Below are positions 10,941-21,397 of a stretch of DNA of 64,000 bases, one piece after another. Where the stretch lies: the NCBI RefSeq assembly GCF_003144405.1, contig NZ_PENW01000031.1, positions 1-64,000 on the forward strand, given 5' to 3'. The notes beneath the pieces were generated by a model. That model did not search any database, was not told the DNA's origin, and saw only the letters and a list, made by a program, of their open reading frames with translations. The stretch's first letter is position 1. Every line of letters begins with the position of its first letter. Position numbers and translations under genes: made by a program. The DNA is from Proteus cibi (GTDB lineage Bacteria > Pseudomonadota > Gammaproteobacteria > Enterobacterales > Enterobacteriaceae).

Positions 10941-11229
10941 TACAGAACCTCTTTATAATTATGAACAAAATTCTAAGATAATTATCTTGAAAGCTTTTTC
11001 TTGTTTTTACCATCACTTTTTTGTCAACTTGTTACCTCTATCCGAGATCCAAGTGAAAGTAACAAAAACAGGTCCTTTTATTGCGTATAAACACAGCTTT
11101 TCTGTTCTTTTTTCAGTATAAAACCACGTTACTCTATTTTTTATTTAATCCCCGAGAGATAACTGTTACCTTAATGATAAATTTGCTATCATCACTTAAA
11201 TTAAATTTAACTAACCTATTGTCTCTATT

Positions 11230-11730
11230 ATGAAAAACTGGCATTTGCTGTATTGTAAACGAGGACAAATTCCTCGTGCTATCGAACACTTAGAACGTCA
11301 GCAAGTGGGCTGTTTTACTCCGATGGTAACCATAGAAAAAGTATTAAGAGGAAAACGCACAACCGTAACAGAACCGCTTTTCCCTAATTACCTTTTTATC
11401 GAATTTGATCCTGAAGTGATCCATACCACGACTATTAACTCAACGCGTGGAGTTAACTCGTTTGTACGGTTTGGGCAATATCCAGTCACAGTGCCTCAAG
11501 ATGTGATTGATACACTACAAATACCTCAGCTTTCTTCTCTCACTTATAGTGAAGAAAATGTACCTCACAGTGGCGACAGTGTGTTAATTACAGAAGGGAT
11601 TTTTCAAGGGATCAAAGCCATATACCAAGAGCCTGATGGTGAAGCCCGTTCAATTTTGCTTTTAAATATATTAAATAGCGAAGTGAAAAAATCAGTGGGA
11701 AATAAAGAGTTTAAAAAAGAGTCACTCTAG
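11230..11730 (+). CDS. rfaH: Transcription antiterminator RfaH
   Basis: RfaH is a NusG paralogue that is recruited to ops elements and keeps RNA polymerase going through long operons for LPS, capsule and adhesins. The 166 residues (E. coli 162) have an N-terminal NGN domain beginning [21 protein letters not shown] and containing [11 protein letters not shown], then a short C-terminal KOW region with [30 protein letters not shown]. It is monocistronic and convergent with tatC, as in E. coli except that tatD is absent between them. Confidence 0.95.
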   Translation: MKNWHLLYCKRGQIPRAIEHLERQQVGCFTPMVTIEKVLRGKRTTVTEPLFPNYLFIEFDPEVIHTTTINSTRGVNSFVRFGQYPVTVPQDVIDTLQIPQLSSLTYSEENVPHSGDSVLITEGIFQGIKAIYQEPDGEARSILLLNILNSEVKKSVGNKEFKKESL

Positions 11731-11740
11731 AAAAAGTTAA

Positions 11741-11756
11741 CCCAGCAATTGCTGGG
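11741..11756. terminator. Palindrome between rfaH and tatC
   Basis: CCCAGCAATTGCTGGG is a perfect 16-bp palindrome in the 60-bp gap between the convergent rfaH and tatC. It has no good T-run on the plus strand and a short one (AACTTTTT) on the minus strand. It is probably a weak bidirectional terminator. Confidence 0.55.
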
Positions 11757-11792
11757 CTAATATCATATGATTTTAGAAAATCGTTTCTAAAA

Positions 11793-12572
11793 TTATTTTT
11801 GCTGTTCTGCTTCTGTTTCTGCTTCCTCAGCTTCTTCTTCCTCTGTTCTTCTTCCCTTACCTACATAAAAGCGCGATACCATGACACCGATTTCAAACAG
11901 TAAGTACATAGGTATTGCTAATAAGGTTTGAGAGAAAACATCTGGCGGTGTCAATACCATACCAACGACAAAGGCACCCACAAGAATATAAGGACGTTTT
12001 TTCTTTAACGCATCAGGTGTTGTTACACCACTCCAGCACAGTAAAATAATCGCAATCGGTACTTCAAAAGCTGCACCAAACGCCATAAATAGCGTCATTA
12101 CGAAACTTAGATATTTACTGATATCTGGAATAAAGTTAACCCCTTCAGGGGTTGTATTAACAAAGAAACCAAACGCGAGAGGAAACACAACAAAATAAGC
12201 AAACGCCATACCGAGATAGAATAATACTGTACTTGAAACAAGTAATGGCAGCATTAAGCGGCGTTCGTGTTTATACAATGCTGGTGCGATGAAAGCCCAT
12301 ACCTGATAAAGAATTACAGGTACAGAAGCAAAAACGGATACCATGATTGTCAATTTAATCGGAGTCAAAAATGTAGAGGCAACATCCGTCGCACTCATAT
12401 TTGACCCTTGTGGCAACTTATCAAGTAATGGAGCCGAGACTAATTGATAGATATCGTTAGAAAAATAAACCAGCGCTAAAAAAACCACAAGAACTGACAC
12501 CAAGCTATACATCAAACGCTTGCGTAATTCTATTAAATGGCTGATCAGCGGTTGGGTATCATTTACTGCCAT
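11793..12572 (-). CDS. tatC: Sec-independent protein translocase TatC
   Basis: TatC is the receptor of the twin-arginine system that exports folded proteins across the inner membrane. The 259 residues (E. coli 258) contain six membrane helices, the N-terminal signature [13 protein letters not shown] and the loop [14 protein letters not shown]. The charged C-terminal tail is rich in Glu. It lies 3 nt after tatB, at the end of tatABC. The tatD nuclease gene that follows in E. coli is not here. Confidence 0.97.
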   Translation of the reverse strand: MAVNDTQPLISHLIELRKRLMYSLVSVLVVFLALVYFSNDIYQLVSAPLLDKLPQGSNMSATDVASTFLTPIKLTIMVSVFASVPVILYQVWAFIAPALYKHERRLMLPLLVSSTVLFYLGMAFAYFVVFPLAFGFFVNTTPEGVNFIPDISKYLSFVMTLFMAFGAAFEVPIAIILLCWSGVTTPDALKKKRPYILVGAFVVGMVLTPPDVFSQTLLAIPMYLLFEIGVMVSRFYVGKGRRTEEEEAEEAETEAEQQK

Positions 12573-12575
12573 GTT

Positions 12576-13091
12576 TTAATGCTCACCATTGACCTGATCA
12601 GTTGTTTTTTTCTCTATTGTTACTGGCTGAGTAACAGGAACTTCTGTCTTTATAACACTGTCTGCCACAGGTTTATGGCGATTAGCATCATCATTAACTT
12701 CATCAGCTTCAGCAAGTGCGGCTAAATCAGAAGGTGACGGTTCCGTAGAGTCGGTTTTTACAGACTGCTCTTTCGTGGAGTCTGGCGTTGTAGGTGCTTG
12801 ATAAGTTTGTTTTAAAGACTGTGCAGCCTCTTTTAACTCATCCATAGACGCTTTCAGCTCTGGCGATAACGTTTGTAAATTCGCTTTCTCTTCAACTTTT
12901 TTCAAGCTCTCTTGGAGTTCTTGAAGTTTTAGTTCTTGAGTCAGTTCATTTTGTACATTCGCAGCCAAAGAGCGTAGCGCCCTTACCCAGCCAGCAATTG
13001 TTTTTACTGCTACGGGCAAACGTTCTGGCCCCAGAAAAACAAGACCAATCACCATGACCAATAGCAGCTGACTAAAACCAATGTCAAACAC
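12576..13091 (-). CDS. tatB: Sec-independent protein translocase TatB
   Basis: TatB joins TatC to form the twin-arginine signal receptor. Its 171 residues equal the E. coli length. The N-terminal helix [26 protein letters not shown] holds the conserved Glu8-like position region and the GPERLP hinge, followed by an amphipathic helix and a long charged tail rich in Thr, Asp and Glu. It lies 3 nt after tatA. Confidence 0.96.
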   Translation of the reverse strand: MFDIGFSQLLLVMVIGLVFLGPERLPVAVKTIAGWVRALRSLAANVQNELTQELKLQELQESLKKVEEKANLQTLSPELKASMDELKEAAQSLKQTYQAPTTPDSTKEQSVKTDSTEPSPSDLAALAEADEVNDDANRHKPVADSVIKTEVPVTQPVTIEKKTTDQVNGEH

Positions 13092-13094
13092 GGT

Positions 13095-13364
13095 TTATAC
13101 CTGCTCTTTGTTTTTGCTCTCAGTTGTAGACTTCTCATCGGTTGAAGTCTTCTGCGCCAAATTTTTAGTATCAAAATCTGCGTCGTTATTTGTTTTTTCA
13201 GCGTTGTTGGTGTCTTTATCTGCAGCTTCGTCACCAATCGCTTTTTTAAAGCCTTTTACTGATGCACCCAAATCTGAGCCCAATGTGCGCAGTTTATTTG
13301 TACCAAATAATAAGACAACGATGACAGCGATGATAAGTAATTGCCAAATGCTAATACCGCCCAT
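13095..13364 (-). CDS. tatA: Sec-independent protein translocase TatA
   Basis: TatA forms the oligomeric pore element of the twin-arginine system. The 89-residue protein has one N-terminal membrane helix ([21 protein letters not shown]), the FGTNKLR hinge, an amphipathic helix [15 protein letters not shown] and an acidic, lysine-rich tail. It is the first gene of tatABC and follows ubiB by 125 nt. Confidence 0.96.
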   Translation of the reverse strand: MGGISIWQLLIIAVIVVLLFGTNKLRTLGSDLGASVKGFKKAIGDEAADKDTNNAEKTNNDADFDTKNLAQKTSTDEKSTTESKNKEQV

Positions 13365-13489
13365 TTTATGTTCCTCAACTATTTTCGGGGTTATACTTAA
13401 TAACAGTGCCCATTATATACAACGAATTCAATTTTCGGGAATCTCGAATTCATCTTTTAACTTGCTCAAAGACAAACTTTGATGTGTTT

Positions 13490-15127
13490 TTATTGTGCAT
13501 TACCAGATCTAAACCAACCCAAAATCCATGCAAGAAGACCTAAACTGATAAAAACACTGAATAATGTTTTAAAACCAGAAACAAAAAACAGGCTACCGCA
13601 TAAAAACAGTGTTGTACCTATACCCAATAAAAATAGAGACTGTCTCTGTTTGACTCTTTGCGAACTTATTTGTTCCGTCAATTTGTCTAGCGTTAACTTC
13701 ATATTTTTATGTTGCTTCAGACTATCATAAACCAGCTCTGGTATCTCTGGCATTTTTTCAATCCAGTAAGGCGCTTTACTCTTTATACCATTCACTAATG
13801 CTGTGATACCAATTTGACTATGTAACCAATCTTCTAAAAACGGTTTTGCTGTTTTCCATAAATCCAATTGTGGATATAACTGGCGCCCAAGCCCTTCAAC
13901 ATAAAGCAATGTTTTTTGAAGTAAAACTAACTGCGGTTGTACTTCCATATTGAAGCGACGTGCTGTATTGAAAAGATTAAGTAACACATGTCCAAATGAG
14001 ATTTCAGAAAGTGGTTTTTCAAAAATCGGTTCACACACAGTACGGATCGCAAATTCAAAATCTTCCACATTGGTATCTGCTGGCACCCAGCCTGAATCAA
14101 CATGTAATTCTGCAACTTTTCGATAATCACGGTTAAAGAATGCTAAGAAGTTTTCAGCCAAATAGCGTTTATCTTCTTTATTTAATGAACCAACGATACC
14201 GCAATCAATACCGATATAATATGGATTTTCAGGGTGATCATAGCTAATAAACACATTACCGGGATGCATATCAGCATGGAAAAAACTGTCTCTAAATACC
14301 TGAGTAAAAAAGACTTTTACACCACGCTCAGCAAGAAGCTTCATATTCGTCTTTTGTGCATTCAACGCTTCAATGTCAGAAACCGGAATACCATAAATAC
14401 GCTCCATGACCATCACATTTTCATGACAATAATCTGAATACACTTCCGGAATATACAACATAGAGCTATTTTCAAAATTACGACGTAGTTGAATAGCATT
14501 CGCAGCTTCACGCAGTAAATTTAGCTCATCAAGTAATGTTTTTTCGTATTCGCGGATCACCTCTTTTGGTCGTAAACGACGGCCATCAGGTAAAAACGGT
14601 AATAGATTTGCCAAGCGATACATCAAACGGATATCCGCTTTGATCACAGGTTGAATATCGGGACGAATAACCTTTAGTACCACTTCTTTGCCATTTTCTT
14701 TTAATTTTGCAGTGTGAACCTGTGCAATAGAAGCGGAAGCCAGTGGAGTTTCGTCAAAATCGTCAAACCATTGGTCGATAGGACCACCAAATGAGTTTTC
14801 AATGTATTGTCGTGCTTTCTTACCATCAAAAGGAGCCACTTTGTCTTGCAATAAAGCAAGCTGGTCAGCGATTTGAGGAGGGAAAAGATCACGTCGAGTT
14901 GATAACATTTGACCTAATTTAATCCAAACAGGGCCTAATGTTTGCAATGCGAGTCGTAAGCGTTCACCTAATGGTTTTTCTGGATGTTTATTTTTGATCC
15001 AAAATAGTGCTCGGCATCCTAATCTTGCAGGTAAAGTAATCCGGTGTTTAGGAATTAACTCATCAAGCCCATAAGATAAAAATACCTGAATAATATGATA
15101 GAGGCGCTTTAACTCACTAAGGAGCAT
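13490..15127 (-). CDS. ubiB: Ubiquinone biosynthesis protein UbiB (atypical kinase/ATPase)
   Basis: UbiB is an ABC1/ADCK-type kinase-like ATPase required for ubiquinone synthesis at the membrane. The 545 residues (E. coli 546) carry the family KxGQ motif in [16 protein letters not shown], the ATP-site lysine in [11 protein letters not shown] and the catalytic region [14 protein letters not shown] with IGIDCGIVG. Two C-terminal membrane helices follow a basic linker. Its ATG overlaps the ubiJ stop by one base (TAATG), so it is coupled to ubiJ in the ubiE-ubiJ-ubiB operon. Confidence 0.96.
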   Translation of the reverse strand: MLLSELKRLYHIIQVFLSYGLDELIPKHRITLPARLGCRALFWIKNKHPEKPLGERLRLALQTLGPVWIKLGQMLSTRRDLFPPQIADQLALLQDKVAPFDGKKARQYIENSFGGPIDQWFDDFDETPLASASIAQVHTAKLKENGKEVVLKVIRPDIQPVIKADIRLMYRLANLLPFLPDGRRLRPKEVIREYEKTLLDELNLLREAANAIQLRRNFENSSMLYIPEVYSDYCHENVMVMERIYGIPVSDIEALNAQKTNMKLLAERGVKVFFTQVFRDSFFHADMHPGNVFISYDHPENPYYIGIDCGIVGSLNKEDKRYLAENFLAFFNRDYRKVAELHVDSGWVPADTNVEDFEFAIRTVCEPIFEKPLSEISFGHVLLNLFNTARRFNMEVQPQLVLLQKTLLYVEGLGRQLYPQLDLWKTAKPFLEDWLHSQIGITALVNGIKSKAPYWIEKMPEIPELVYDSLKQHKNMKLTLDKLTEQISSQRVKQRQSLFLLGIGTTLFLCGSLFFVSGFKTLFSVFISLGLLAWILGWFRSGNAQ

Positions 15128-15768
15128 TATTTTTTCTCCAATGTGCCTAACCGTTTTTCCAGTTCGGCGGTTTGCTGTGCAAGTTTTTCTATTTCATCAT
15201 AAAAATGGACTGTTTCTAATGCACTCGGTGCGGTTTTCCACTCTTCAATTAATGCATCACGTAAATAATCTTTTTGGTGACTTAAGAGTGAAGAAAATAA
15301 CTGAACGCCCTTTCCTGCAACAACAGTCAGACTTTGCGCCGCAATATCACCAATATAAGGTGCTAAATATTGCGCGGGGTCCCACTGCGCCATATCTAAT
15401 AATGCAGACCAATTTTGAACAACCTGCATATCACCATCAATAATGATATCGCCACGGTTGATGAGTTCTGACATCTTTTGACGATCACGAAGTTTAATCA
15501 GAGTTAATAGTTTTGTTTTTATCAAACAATCAGTTTCATCATCCCACTGACTTAATACATCCACTTGTTGCTCGCTAAAGACTAAGTAGATGGAACGAGG
15601 AAACTCATTGATAGAAAGCGCCAACACTTTGCCCGCAAGGCGATTGCGGGCAGGTTTAAGCACATTTTCCTGATATAAAACGTGATTAAGTGCTGTTTCC
15701 ATTGATGCTGTTAGCAGCGGATACAGGACTTGAGAAGCAATATCATGAGAAAAGGTGGCTTTTTCCAT
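15127..15768 (-). CDS. ubiJ: Ubiquinone biosynthesis accessory factor UbiJ
   Basis: UbiJ is a lipid-binding scaffold that, with UbiK, assembles the soluble ubiquinone-synthesis complex. I place the start at ATG 15768, two bases before the ubiE stop triplet, giving 213 residues (E. coli 201); the frame remains open ten codons further into ubiE. An SCP2-like domain fills the N-terminal half ([24 protein letters not shown] onwards). The C-terminus ends in a coiled coil, [24 protein letters not shown], which is the UbiK-contact region in the family. Confidence 0.92.
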   Translation of the reverse strand: MEKATFSHDIASQVLYPLLTASMETALNHVLYQENVLKPARNRLAGKVLALSINEFPRSIYLVFSEQQVDVLSQWDDETDCLIKTKLLTLIKLRDRQKMSELINRGDIIIDGDMQVVQNWSALLDMAQWDPAQYLAPYIGDIAAQSLTVVAGKGVQLFSSLLSHQKDYLRDALIEEWKTAPSALETVHFYDEIEKLAQQTAELEKRLGTLEKK

Positions 15769-15769
15769 C

Positions 15770-16525
15770 TCAGAATTTAAATCCTTTGTGTAATGCAACT
15801 ATACCTCCAGTCATATTGGTATAGGTAACTTGATCAAATCCCGCTTCTTCCATCATACCTTTTAATGTTTCTTGGTCTGGATGCATGCGAATTGACTCTG
15901 TTAAATAACGGTAACTTTCAGCATCATTCACAATCACTTGACCAATTCTCGGTAGGATATGGAAAGAGTAAGCATCATAAATCTTACTTAAAGGATCAAG
16001 AACAGGTTTAGAGAATTCGAGTACCAGCAGACGTCCACCTGGCTTTAATACACGGAACATTGAACGTAGCGCTTTGGCTTTATCGGTCACATTACGTAAG
16101 CCAAAGGAGATTGTGATGCAGTCAAAATGGTTATCAGGGAAAGGTAACTCTTCAGCATTCGCTTGTACATAGTTAACATTCCCAACAATGCCGTGATCGC
16201 GTAGCTTTTCACGTCCCATTTTCAACATTGAGTCATTGATATCAGCTAAAACAACTTCCCCATTTTCGCCGACAAGGCGAGAGAATTTAGCTGTTAAATC
16301 ACCCGTACCACCAGCAAGATCAAGAACACGTTGGTTACGTCTTACACCACTAGCTTCAATGGTATAGCGTTTCCAAATACGGTGAACACCGAAAGACATC
16401 AAGTCATTCATTAAATCATACTTAGACGCGACAGAGTGAAAAACCCTTGCAACCATGGTTTGTTTATCATCTTTGTCAACGGTTTGGAAACCAAAATCTG
16501 TTGTTTCCTTAGTTTGTTGAGTCAT
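15770..16525 (-). CDS. ubiE: Ubiquinone/menaquinone C-methyltransferase
   Basis: UbiE methylates the ring of demethylmenaquinone and of a ubiquinone precursor using S-adenosylmethionine. The 251 residues equal E. coli UbiE. The SAM-binding glycine loop is [11 protein letters not shown], and the family blocks [19 protein letters not shown] and LEFSKP are present. It is the first gene of the operon ubiE-ubiJ-ubiB. Confidence 0.97.
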   Translation of the reverse strand: MTQQTKETTDFGFQTVDKDDKQTMVARVFHSVASKYDLMNDLMSFGVHRIWKRYTIEASGVRRNQRVLDLAGGTGDLTAKFSRLVGENGEVVLADINDSMLKMGREKLRDHGIVGNVNYVQANAEELPFPDNHFDCITISFGLRNVTDKAKALRSMFRVLKPGGRLLVLEFSKPVLDPLSKIYDAYSFHILPRIGQVIVNDAESYRYLTESIRMHPDQETLKGMMEEAGFDQVTYTNMTGGIVALHKGFKF

Positions 16526-16608
16526 ATTATTTGCCCGCTAATTAATCAAAATTTAGTAAATTCAGTACTGGTCATTTTCAGAAATCGCTATCTCTTTATT
16601 TTATCAAA

Positions 16609-17949
16609 TCAATCAGATGCTGATTTTTCAATGAGATCATTATCAATCGTTTTTTTTATCTCAACCCCTAAGGATTTAAAGCTTTCCGCTTGACTGATAA
16701 GATTTCCACGACCTTCAGAGAGTTTTTTCATCGCTAATAGATAGCCAGACTGCGCTTTTTGAATACTGTTTCCTAGCCCTTGCATATCATCAACGAAAAG
16801 TCTTAATTTGTCATACATTTTAGCCGCTCTGTCGGCAATTTCTTGTGCGTTTTGGCTCTGATATTCATAACGCCACAATGCAGCTATTGTACGTAAAGCA
16901 ACAAGTAAAGTAGATGGCCCAACTAACATAATATTGTTTTTCAATGCTTCTTCTAGCAAATCTGGAGAATGACCAATTGCAACAAGATAAGCGGGCTCAA
17001 TAGGTATAAACATTAAAACATAGTCTAAAGACGTTACACCCGGTAGTTTATGATAATCTTTTACACTCAATCCTTTAATATGCGCTTTAATTGAGTTCAC
17101 ATGCGCATAAAGCGCTTGTTTACGTTCATTATCATTATCACTACTAAAATACTTTTCATATGCCACTAGCGACATTTTAGCGTCGATAATCACATCTCTA
17201 CCATGAGGTAGATGCACAATCACATCAGGTTGATAGCGACTACCATTTTCATGTCGAATACTTACCTGCGTTTCAAACTCATGACCTTCACGTAATCCTG
17301 AAGACTCTAATATCCGTGCTAATACCGTTTCGCCCCAGTTACCTTGAACTTTATTATCCCCTTTTAGGGCATTAGTTAAGTTAACCGCTTCTTGTGCCAT
17401 TTTTACATTCAATTGTTGGAGCTGACGAATTTCATGAACTAAGGTATGTCGCTCTCTCGCCTCTTGCCCAAAACCCTCTTGAACTTGTCGCCGAAAGCTT
17501 TCGAGCTGTTCGCGAAATGGTGAAAGTAAATGGGTTAACCCTTGGCGATTTAACTCTTCAGCTTTACGTCCACTCTGTTCAAAAATACGATTAGCTAAGT
17601 TCTCAAACTGTGTCGCGAGCCGCTGCTCACTATTCATTAATAATCGCTGTTTTTCTTCTGCGGATATTCGGCTTTCTTCCCAACGCGTCGTCACTTCTCT
17701 TAACTCCGCTTCTTGAGAAGTAATAATTTCTCTCTGAGCACGTAATTCTTGCTCTAGTTGTTCTATATGTTGTTGTAAAGAAGGGATAATCACCGCTTTT
17801 TCTTGCGCAATAGCAAGCTGTGTATGATTTTCACGTAGCATGGTTTCTTTATCGGATAAACGTTGTTGGATAGACCACCAAACCAGCGCGCCACCAACAA
17901 GCACTCCTCCCAATAAACCAATGATCCCGTATAACAACTGAATATCCAC
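16609..17949 (-). CDS. rmuC: DNA recombination protein RmuC
   Basis: RmuC is a predicted nuclease-like protein that limits recombination at inverted repeats. The 446 residues show an N-terminal membrane anchor (about 4-26), a long coiled coil (about 30-190) and the RmuC domain with GNWGETVLARILESSGLREG and RDVIIDAKMSLVAYEKY, which has a PD-(D/E)XK-like core. The start appears to be GTG at 17949, with AAGGTCA upstream. It stands between ubiE and udp as in E. coli. Confidence 0.93.
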   Translation of the reverse strand: MDIQLLYGIIGLLGGVLVGGALVWWSIQQRLSDKETMLRENHTQLAIAQEKAVIIPSLQQHIEQLEQELRAQREIITSQEAELREVTTRWEESRISAEEKQRLLMNSEQRLATQFENLANRIFEQSGRKAEELNRQGLTHLLSPFREQLESFRRQVQEGFGQEARERHTLVHEIRQLQQLNVKMAQEAVNLTNALKGDNKVQGNWGETVLARILESSGLREGHEFETQVSIRHENGSRYQPDVIVHLPHGRDVIIDAKMSLVAYEKYFSSDNDNERKQALYAHVNSIKAHIKGLSVKDYHKLPGVTSLDYVLMFIPIEPAYLVAIGHSPDLLEEALKNNIMLVGPSTLLVALRTIAALWRYEYQSQNAQEIADRAAKMYDKLRLFVDDMQGLGNSIQKAQSGYLLAMKKLSEGRGNLISQAESFKSLGVEIKKTIDNDLIEKSASD

Positions 17950-18051
17950 TAAAGTGACCTTTTTACTTTCCAGCGGGCTACGTTAAAACGCATAGGCTAT
18001 ATTGTCTAGCAACAATTTACATCATGACTTGATTTGCGATAAAGGACGCAG

Positions 18052-18582
18052 TTATCCCATCCATTTCGCAAGCCATTGCAAACCAAAAGCACCCGGCGCC
18101 AAAATACCAAATGCCCAGATCATGGCTGATGTTAAATTAGCAATTTGAAAATAACGTTGTGGCATCGCACAAATACCCGCAACTAATGGGACAATTGCAC
18201 GAAAAGGTCCAAAAAATCGCCCAATAAACACCCCCCAAATTCCCCAACGATTAAAGAATTGATGTCCTCTCACCAATGTTTGTGGTGAACGTGAAATTGG
18301 CCATAAGTTTCTCACCCCCTCTTTATAGTGAAAACCGACCCAGTAGGAGATCCAATCACCAAAGAAAGCACCTAATGCAGCAGCAAGCCAAATCGGCCAG
18401 AAAAACAGACCACTCTCACCAATTAAGGCACCTAATCCCAATAAAATAACCGTGGCAGGAATAAGCAAAGAAATAAATGCGAGTGATTCACCAAAAGCAA
18501 GCAAAAACACGATCGGAATAGCCCAAATTTCGTGCTCTTTTACAAAGAGAGTGATGGTATGAATAATGTCTTGTATTGTCAA
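18052..18582 (-). CDS. DedA family membrane protein
   Basis: A 176-residue inner-membrane protein of the DedA/VTT family, members of which act as lipid (undecaprenyl phosphate) flippases or support membrane homeostasis. The family signature FIGRFFGPFRAIVPLVAG is complete, preceded by FGDWISYWVGFHYKEG; four to five hydrophobic segments surround these re-entrant loops. The start seems to be TTG at 18582, with AAGG eight bases upstream; no ATG lies nearby. Which E. coli paralogue it corresponds to cannot be decided from sequence reading alone. Confidence 0.85.
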   Translation of the reverse strand: MTIQDIIHTITLFVKEHEIWAIPIVFLLAFGESLAFISLLIPATVILLGLGALIGESGLFFWPIWLAAALGAFFGDWISYWVGFHYKEGVRNLWPISRSPQTLVRGHQFFNRWGIWGVFIGRFFGPFRAIVPLVAGICAMPQRYFQIANLTSAMIWAFGILAPGAFGLQWLAKWMG

Positions 18583-18596
18583 AATAGAGACCTTAA

Positions 18597-18640
18597 ATTC
18601 GGTTAATCTAAGTAAAATAAAACATTTTGATTAACCGAAT
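18597..18640. terminator. Perfect 12-bp inverted repeat between phosphatase and DedA genes
   Basis: ATTCGGTTAATC and GATTAACCGAAT form a perfect 12-bp stem around a 20-nt AT-rich loop. It lies just downstream of the phosphatase gene and upstream of the DedA gene (both minus strand). No long T-run follows, so it may act as a weak terminator or as an mRNA 3'-end stabiliser. Confidence 0.5.
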
Positions 18641-18653
18641 ATAAATTACTTTA

Positions 18654-19436
18654 TTATTCAAGAAAATAATTTTGTAAGGCATCGCGGCTCGAAGCATCTA
18701 AACCGATATCTTTCTCTAGCCAAGTATCCACATTACCGTAGTGCTGATTAATACTCGCCAATGCCGTTTGCAAAAACGCTTCTTGTACTGAATAAACATA
18801 GGCAAATTTATCAACAATGTTATCACTCATTGTTTTGGCATGTTCTTCTAAAAGATAAGCGCGATAAGGTGCTAGTGTTTCATTGGTAAGTAGGTAATCT
18901 TCCATCACCACATCTAAAGAGGCACCAAGAGCAAACAGTACTAAAGCGGAGCCAATACCTGTTCTGTCTTTACCTACCGCACAATGTTGCACAACGCCCC
19001 CTTTTTCTGGTTGCTTTAACAACATAGCTAATTGTTTATAGGCGGGGTTATTAATAGGTAATAATTGATATAACTGAAACATAAAGGCTTTAGCATCAAA
19101 CTGCTCAAGTATTTCCGGTGTCAGCTTTTCAAGGTTTGCAGAAACTTCTTTGGATAGCGGGTTTGCAGGAGCGTGATAATATTGCGCCCCTTCCCAGACA
19201 CGGTCTGGTTTATCAACAATCTCGCCACTATCACGATAATCAATGATTTGAAAAAGATTTTTATCAATGAGCAGAGATTGGTCTGTATTGGTTAATCTGT
19301 CCAGTGAGCCTGAGCGAAAGAGCATTCCGGGTCTAATAACACCACCGTTACTCAATTTTTTGCCCCCTAAATCACGAAAATTAATTCCGCCAACTAAAGG
19401 CAACACCGAAGGATGTGTTTGTAAGATATCAGTCAT
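18654..19436 (-). CDS. Tyrosine-protein phosphatase (Y_phosphatase3 type)
   Basis: A 260-residue phosphatase with the cysteine P-loop HCAVGKDRTG at about residues 155-164 and the N-terminal motif GGINFRDLGGK characteristic of the bacterial Tyr/Ser phosphatases related to LipA/MptpB. These act on phosphotyrosine proteins or phosphoinositides. The open frame extends 44 codons upstream into the udp terminator, so I take the start at ATG 19436, which has AGAAGAGG upstream. It lies directly downstream of udp but beyond a strong terminator, so is probably transcribed separately. Confidence 0.88.
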   Translation of the reverse strand: MTDILQTHPSVLPLVGGINFRDLGGKKLSNGGVIRPGMLFRSGSLDRLTNTDQSLLIDKNLFQIIDYRDSGEIVDKPDRVWEGAQYYHAPANPLSKEVSANLEKLTPEILEQFDAKAFMFQLYQLLPINNPAYKQLAMLLKQPEKGGVVQHCAVGKDRTGIGSALVLFALGASLDVVMEDYLLTNETLAPYRAYLLEEHAKTMSDNIVDKFAYVYSVQEAFLQTALASINQHYGNVDTWLEKDIGLDASSRDALQNYFLE

Positions 19437-19529
19437 AATGCCTCTTCTCATTTTTTGTATTGTTAAGACCTCAAAGACCTTAACAGAAATCAGCGTCTGT
19501 TGACACATTAACGTGATGAATGACCATAC

Positions 19530-19566
19530 AAAAAAAGCCCCTAATACCAAGGTATTAGGGGCTTTC
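19530..19566 (-). terminator. udp terminator
   Basis: On the minus strand AAGCCCCTAATACC and its exact complement form a 14-bp stem with a very short loop, followed by seven T residues. This is a strong intrinsic terminator for udp. Confidence 0.95.
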
Positions 19567-19585
19567 ATATTGAATTAAAAAAAAC

Positions 19586-20344
19586 TTATTTCATTAAAAT
19601 ACGCGCGGCTTCGATAACGATACCTAGTGCATTATTTTCAGTTTTCTTCAGTAATTCCGCATCTGGAATTTCTTGCTGAGTACGGTTTACGATAACACCG
19701 GCAACCATACCTGCACGTAAACCTTGGCTTGCACACATTGTCAGTAAAGTTGCAGATTCCATTTCATAGTTCATTACACCCATTTCTTGCCACTCTTTCA
19801 TAGAGCCTTTGAAACGGCGAACAACACGACCTGTATAGGTGTCGTAACGTTCTTGTCCTGGATAGAATGTATCTGAAGATGCGGTAACACCTACGTGTAC
19901 CGTTGAGCCATTATCTTTAGCGGCTTTGTACAATGCGTTCATACATTCAAAATCAGAAACAGCAGGGAATTCCATTGGTGCGAAATGTAAACTTGCGCCA
20001 TCTAAACGAACCGCCGCCGTAGTCACAAGAATATCACCTACATTGATATGTTCTTGAATTGCCCCAGTTGTACCGATACGTAAGAAAGTACGGATACCTA
20101 ACTGTGCTAATTCTTCAACGGCAATAGAGGTAGATGGGCCACCGATACCTGTTGAACAAACAATGACAGCTTTGCCATCAATTTCGCCACGCCATGACGT
20201 GTATTCACGTAAAGAAGCCAGATGAACTGGGTTATCCATTAATTTTGCAATTTTTTCAACACGCTTAGGATCACCTGGAACAATTGCTAAAGTGGCACCC
20301 TGTAGGTCATTTTTGGTTAAACCTAAGTGAAATACATCAGACAT
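19586..20344 (-). CDS. udp: Uridine phosphorylase
   Basis: Udp converts uridine and phosphate to uracil and ribose 1-phosphate for pyrimidine salvage. The 252 residues (E. coli 253) contain [29 protein letters not shown] and the C-terminal [13 protein letters not shown]-type stretch (here [18 protein letters not shown]), all diagnostic of hexameric nucleoside phosphorylases. It is monocistronic, with tandem CRP sites upstream and a strong terminator downstream. Confidence 0.97.
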   Translation of the reverse strand: MSDVFHLGLTKNDLQGATLAIVPGDPKRVEKIAKLMDNPVHLASLREYTSWRGEIDGKAVIVCSTGIGGPSTSIAVEELAQLGIRTFLRIGTTGAIQEHINVGDILVTTAAVRLDGASLHFAPMEFPAVSDFECMNALYKAAKDNGSTVHVGVTASSDTFYPGQERYDTYTGRVVRRFKGSMKEWQEMGVMNYEMESATLLTMCASQGLRAGMVAGVIVNRTQQEIPDAELLKKTENNALGIVIEAARILMK

Positions 20345-20416
20345 ATCGGACTCCTCAATGGGACAAAACCAATGATCATTAAATTAAAAGTTACTGTATC
20401 AGTTTTTCAGACCTTT

Positions 20417-20490
20417 TTAGTGACTAATGTCACTTACAAGAAACCATACGAAGTAACAATTTCATAAAATTGTGATAAAAATCACGAAAA
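20417..20490 (-). promoter_or_regulatory. Tandem CRP sites of udp (CytR-type arrangement)
   Basis: Two CRP-like sites precede udp: AGTGA-CTAATG-TCACT (20419-20434) and TGTGA-TAAAAA-TCACG (20471-20486). Their centres are 52 bp apart, close to the spacing of the tandem CRP sites that hold CytR at E. coli udp and deoP2. Regulation by cAMP-CRP with CytR co-repression is inferred from this geometry. Confidence 0.75.
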
Positions 20491-20650
20491 ACAGCATTTG
20501 AAATGCATTATCAGCAAATACATTATCGATATTCACTTACTTCAATCATGCAAGATACTCATGCATCCATCCTAATTAATTAGTATAGATGCAATAAACA
20601 CCTTATCGAATATAAATACCCTAATCTCTACTCTAAACGATTTCAAAATC

Positions 20651-20898
20651 TACGCTAAATAATTCAAGATGTCGCCAGGCGACAAGTGAATGAGTTGCTA
20701 GGAGCATTCATTAGTATGTGGCTAGTGCGAATGAACGAAGTCAACAACGCGATTAATTAAAAGTTGACGAGTAGATACTCTAAATAATTCAAGATGTCGC
20801 TAGGCGACAAGTGAATGAGTTGCTAGGAGCATACAGTAGTATGTGACTAGTGCGAATGAACGAAGTCAACAACGCGACAGCTTGAAGTATGACGAGTA
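20651..20898. repeat. Two tandem copies of a ~124-bp palindromic intergenic repeat
   Basis: Copy 1 (20651-20774) and copy 2 (20775-20898) agree closely along their whole length, both containing TAAATAATTCAAGATGTCGC, a GTCGC-GCGAC hairpin, AAGTGAATGAGTTGCTAGGAG and GTGCGAATGAACGAAGTCAA. The ends of copy 2 are imperfect inverted repeats (TTCAAG near the left end, CTTGAA near the right). A fragment of a third end follows (ACTTGAAGTATAACG). The design resembles YPAL-like palindromic repeats of Yersinia and Serratia. It fills the 641-bp gap between udp and yidB together with the CRP sites. Confidence 0.8.
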
Positions 20899-20985
20899 AC
20901 TTGAAGTATAACGATTATAGCGAGTAAACTACCCGCCCTTAAAATAAACATCTAATGTGACAAACAGATCGTCACCGGAGTGAAT

Positions 20986-21378
20986 ATGAGCTTATTTAAC
21001 CAAATTGCGAGCCTACTAGGTGGCGAGAAAATCAATCAATATAAAACTGTCCTTGACTGGGTTGGCTCCCAAGGTGGCATTGAAGGCTTAATCAAGCAAT
21101 TTGATACGGCGGGTTTAAGTGAGCTTATTCAATCTTGGATAAGTACAAATACAAATTTACCTATCAGTGCAGAACAAATCGTCGCAGTTTTTTCATCACC
21201 GGTGATTAACGAACTTGCGTCAAAAATTAATTTAAGTGCGACAGAGGCTTCTGAAATGGCGGCGCAATACTTACCTAAATTAATTGATAAAGTCACACCG
21301 GATGGCGTTGTACCTCAAGACTTAGATTTAGCCAGTGCGGGGATGGATATTTTAAAAGCAAAAATTTTTGGTGGCTAA
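20986..21378 (+). CDS. yidB: YidB family protein (DUF937)
   Basis: A 130-residue soluble protein of the YidB/DUF937 family with unknown function. It opens with SLFNQIASLLGG and carries the repeated helical pattern GGIEGLIKQFDTAGLSELIQSWISTNTNLPISAEQI, which is typical of the family. The frame is open from GTG 20980, but GGAG at 20977-20980 is correctly spaced for ATG 20986, which I choose. It stands alone between the repeats and a convergent membrane-protein gene. Confidence 0.88.
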   Translation: MSLFNQIASLLGGEKINQYKTVLDWVGSQGGIEGLIKQFDTAGLSELIQSWISTNTNLPISAEQIVAVFSSPVINELASKINLSATEASEMAAQYLPKLIDKVTPDGVVPQDLDLASAGMDILKAKIFGG

Positions 21379-21397
21379 ATAAACAGACGGTTTTAAT

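Noticed and set aside
13081-13482. 133-codon plus-strand ORF opposite tatA
   Set aside because: Covers tatA and its upstream region in antisense; tatA is certain.
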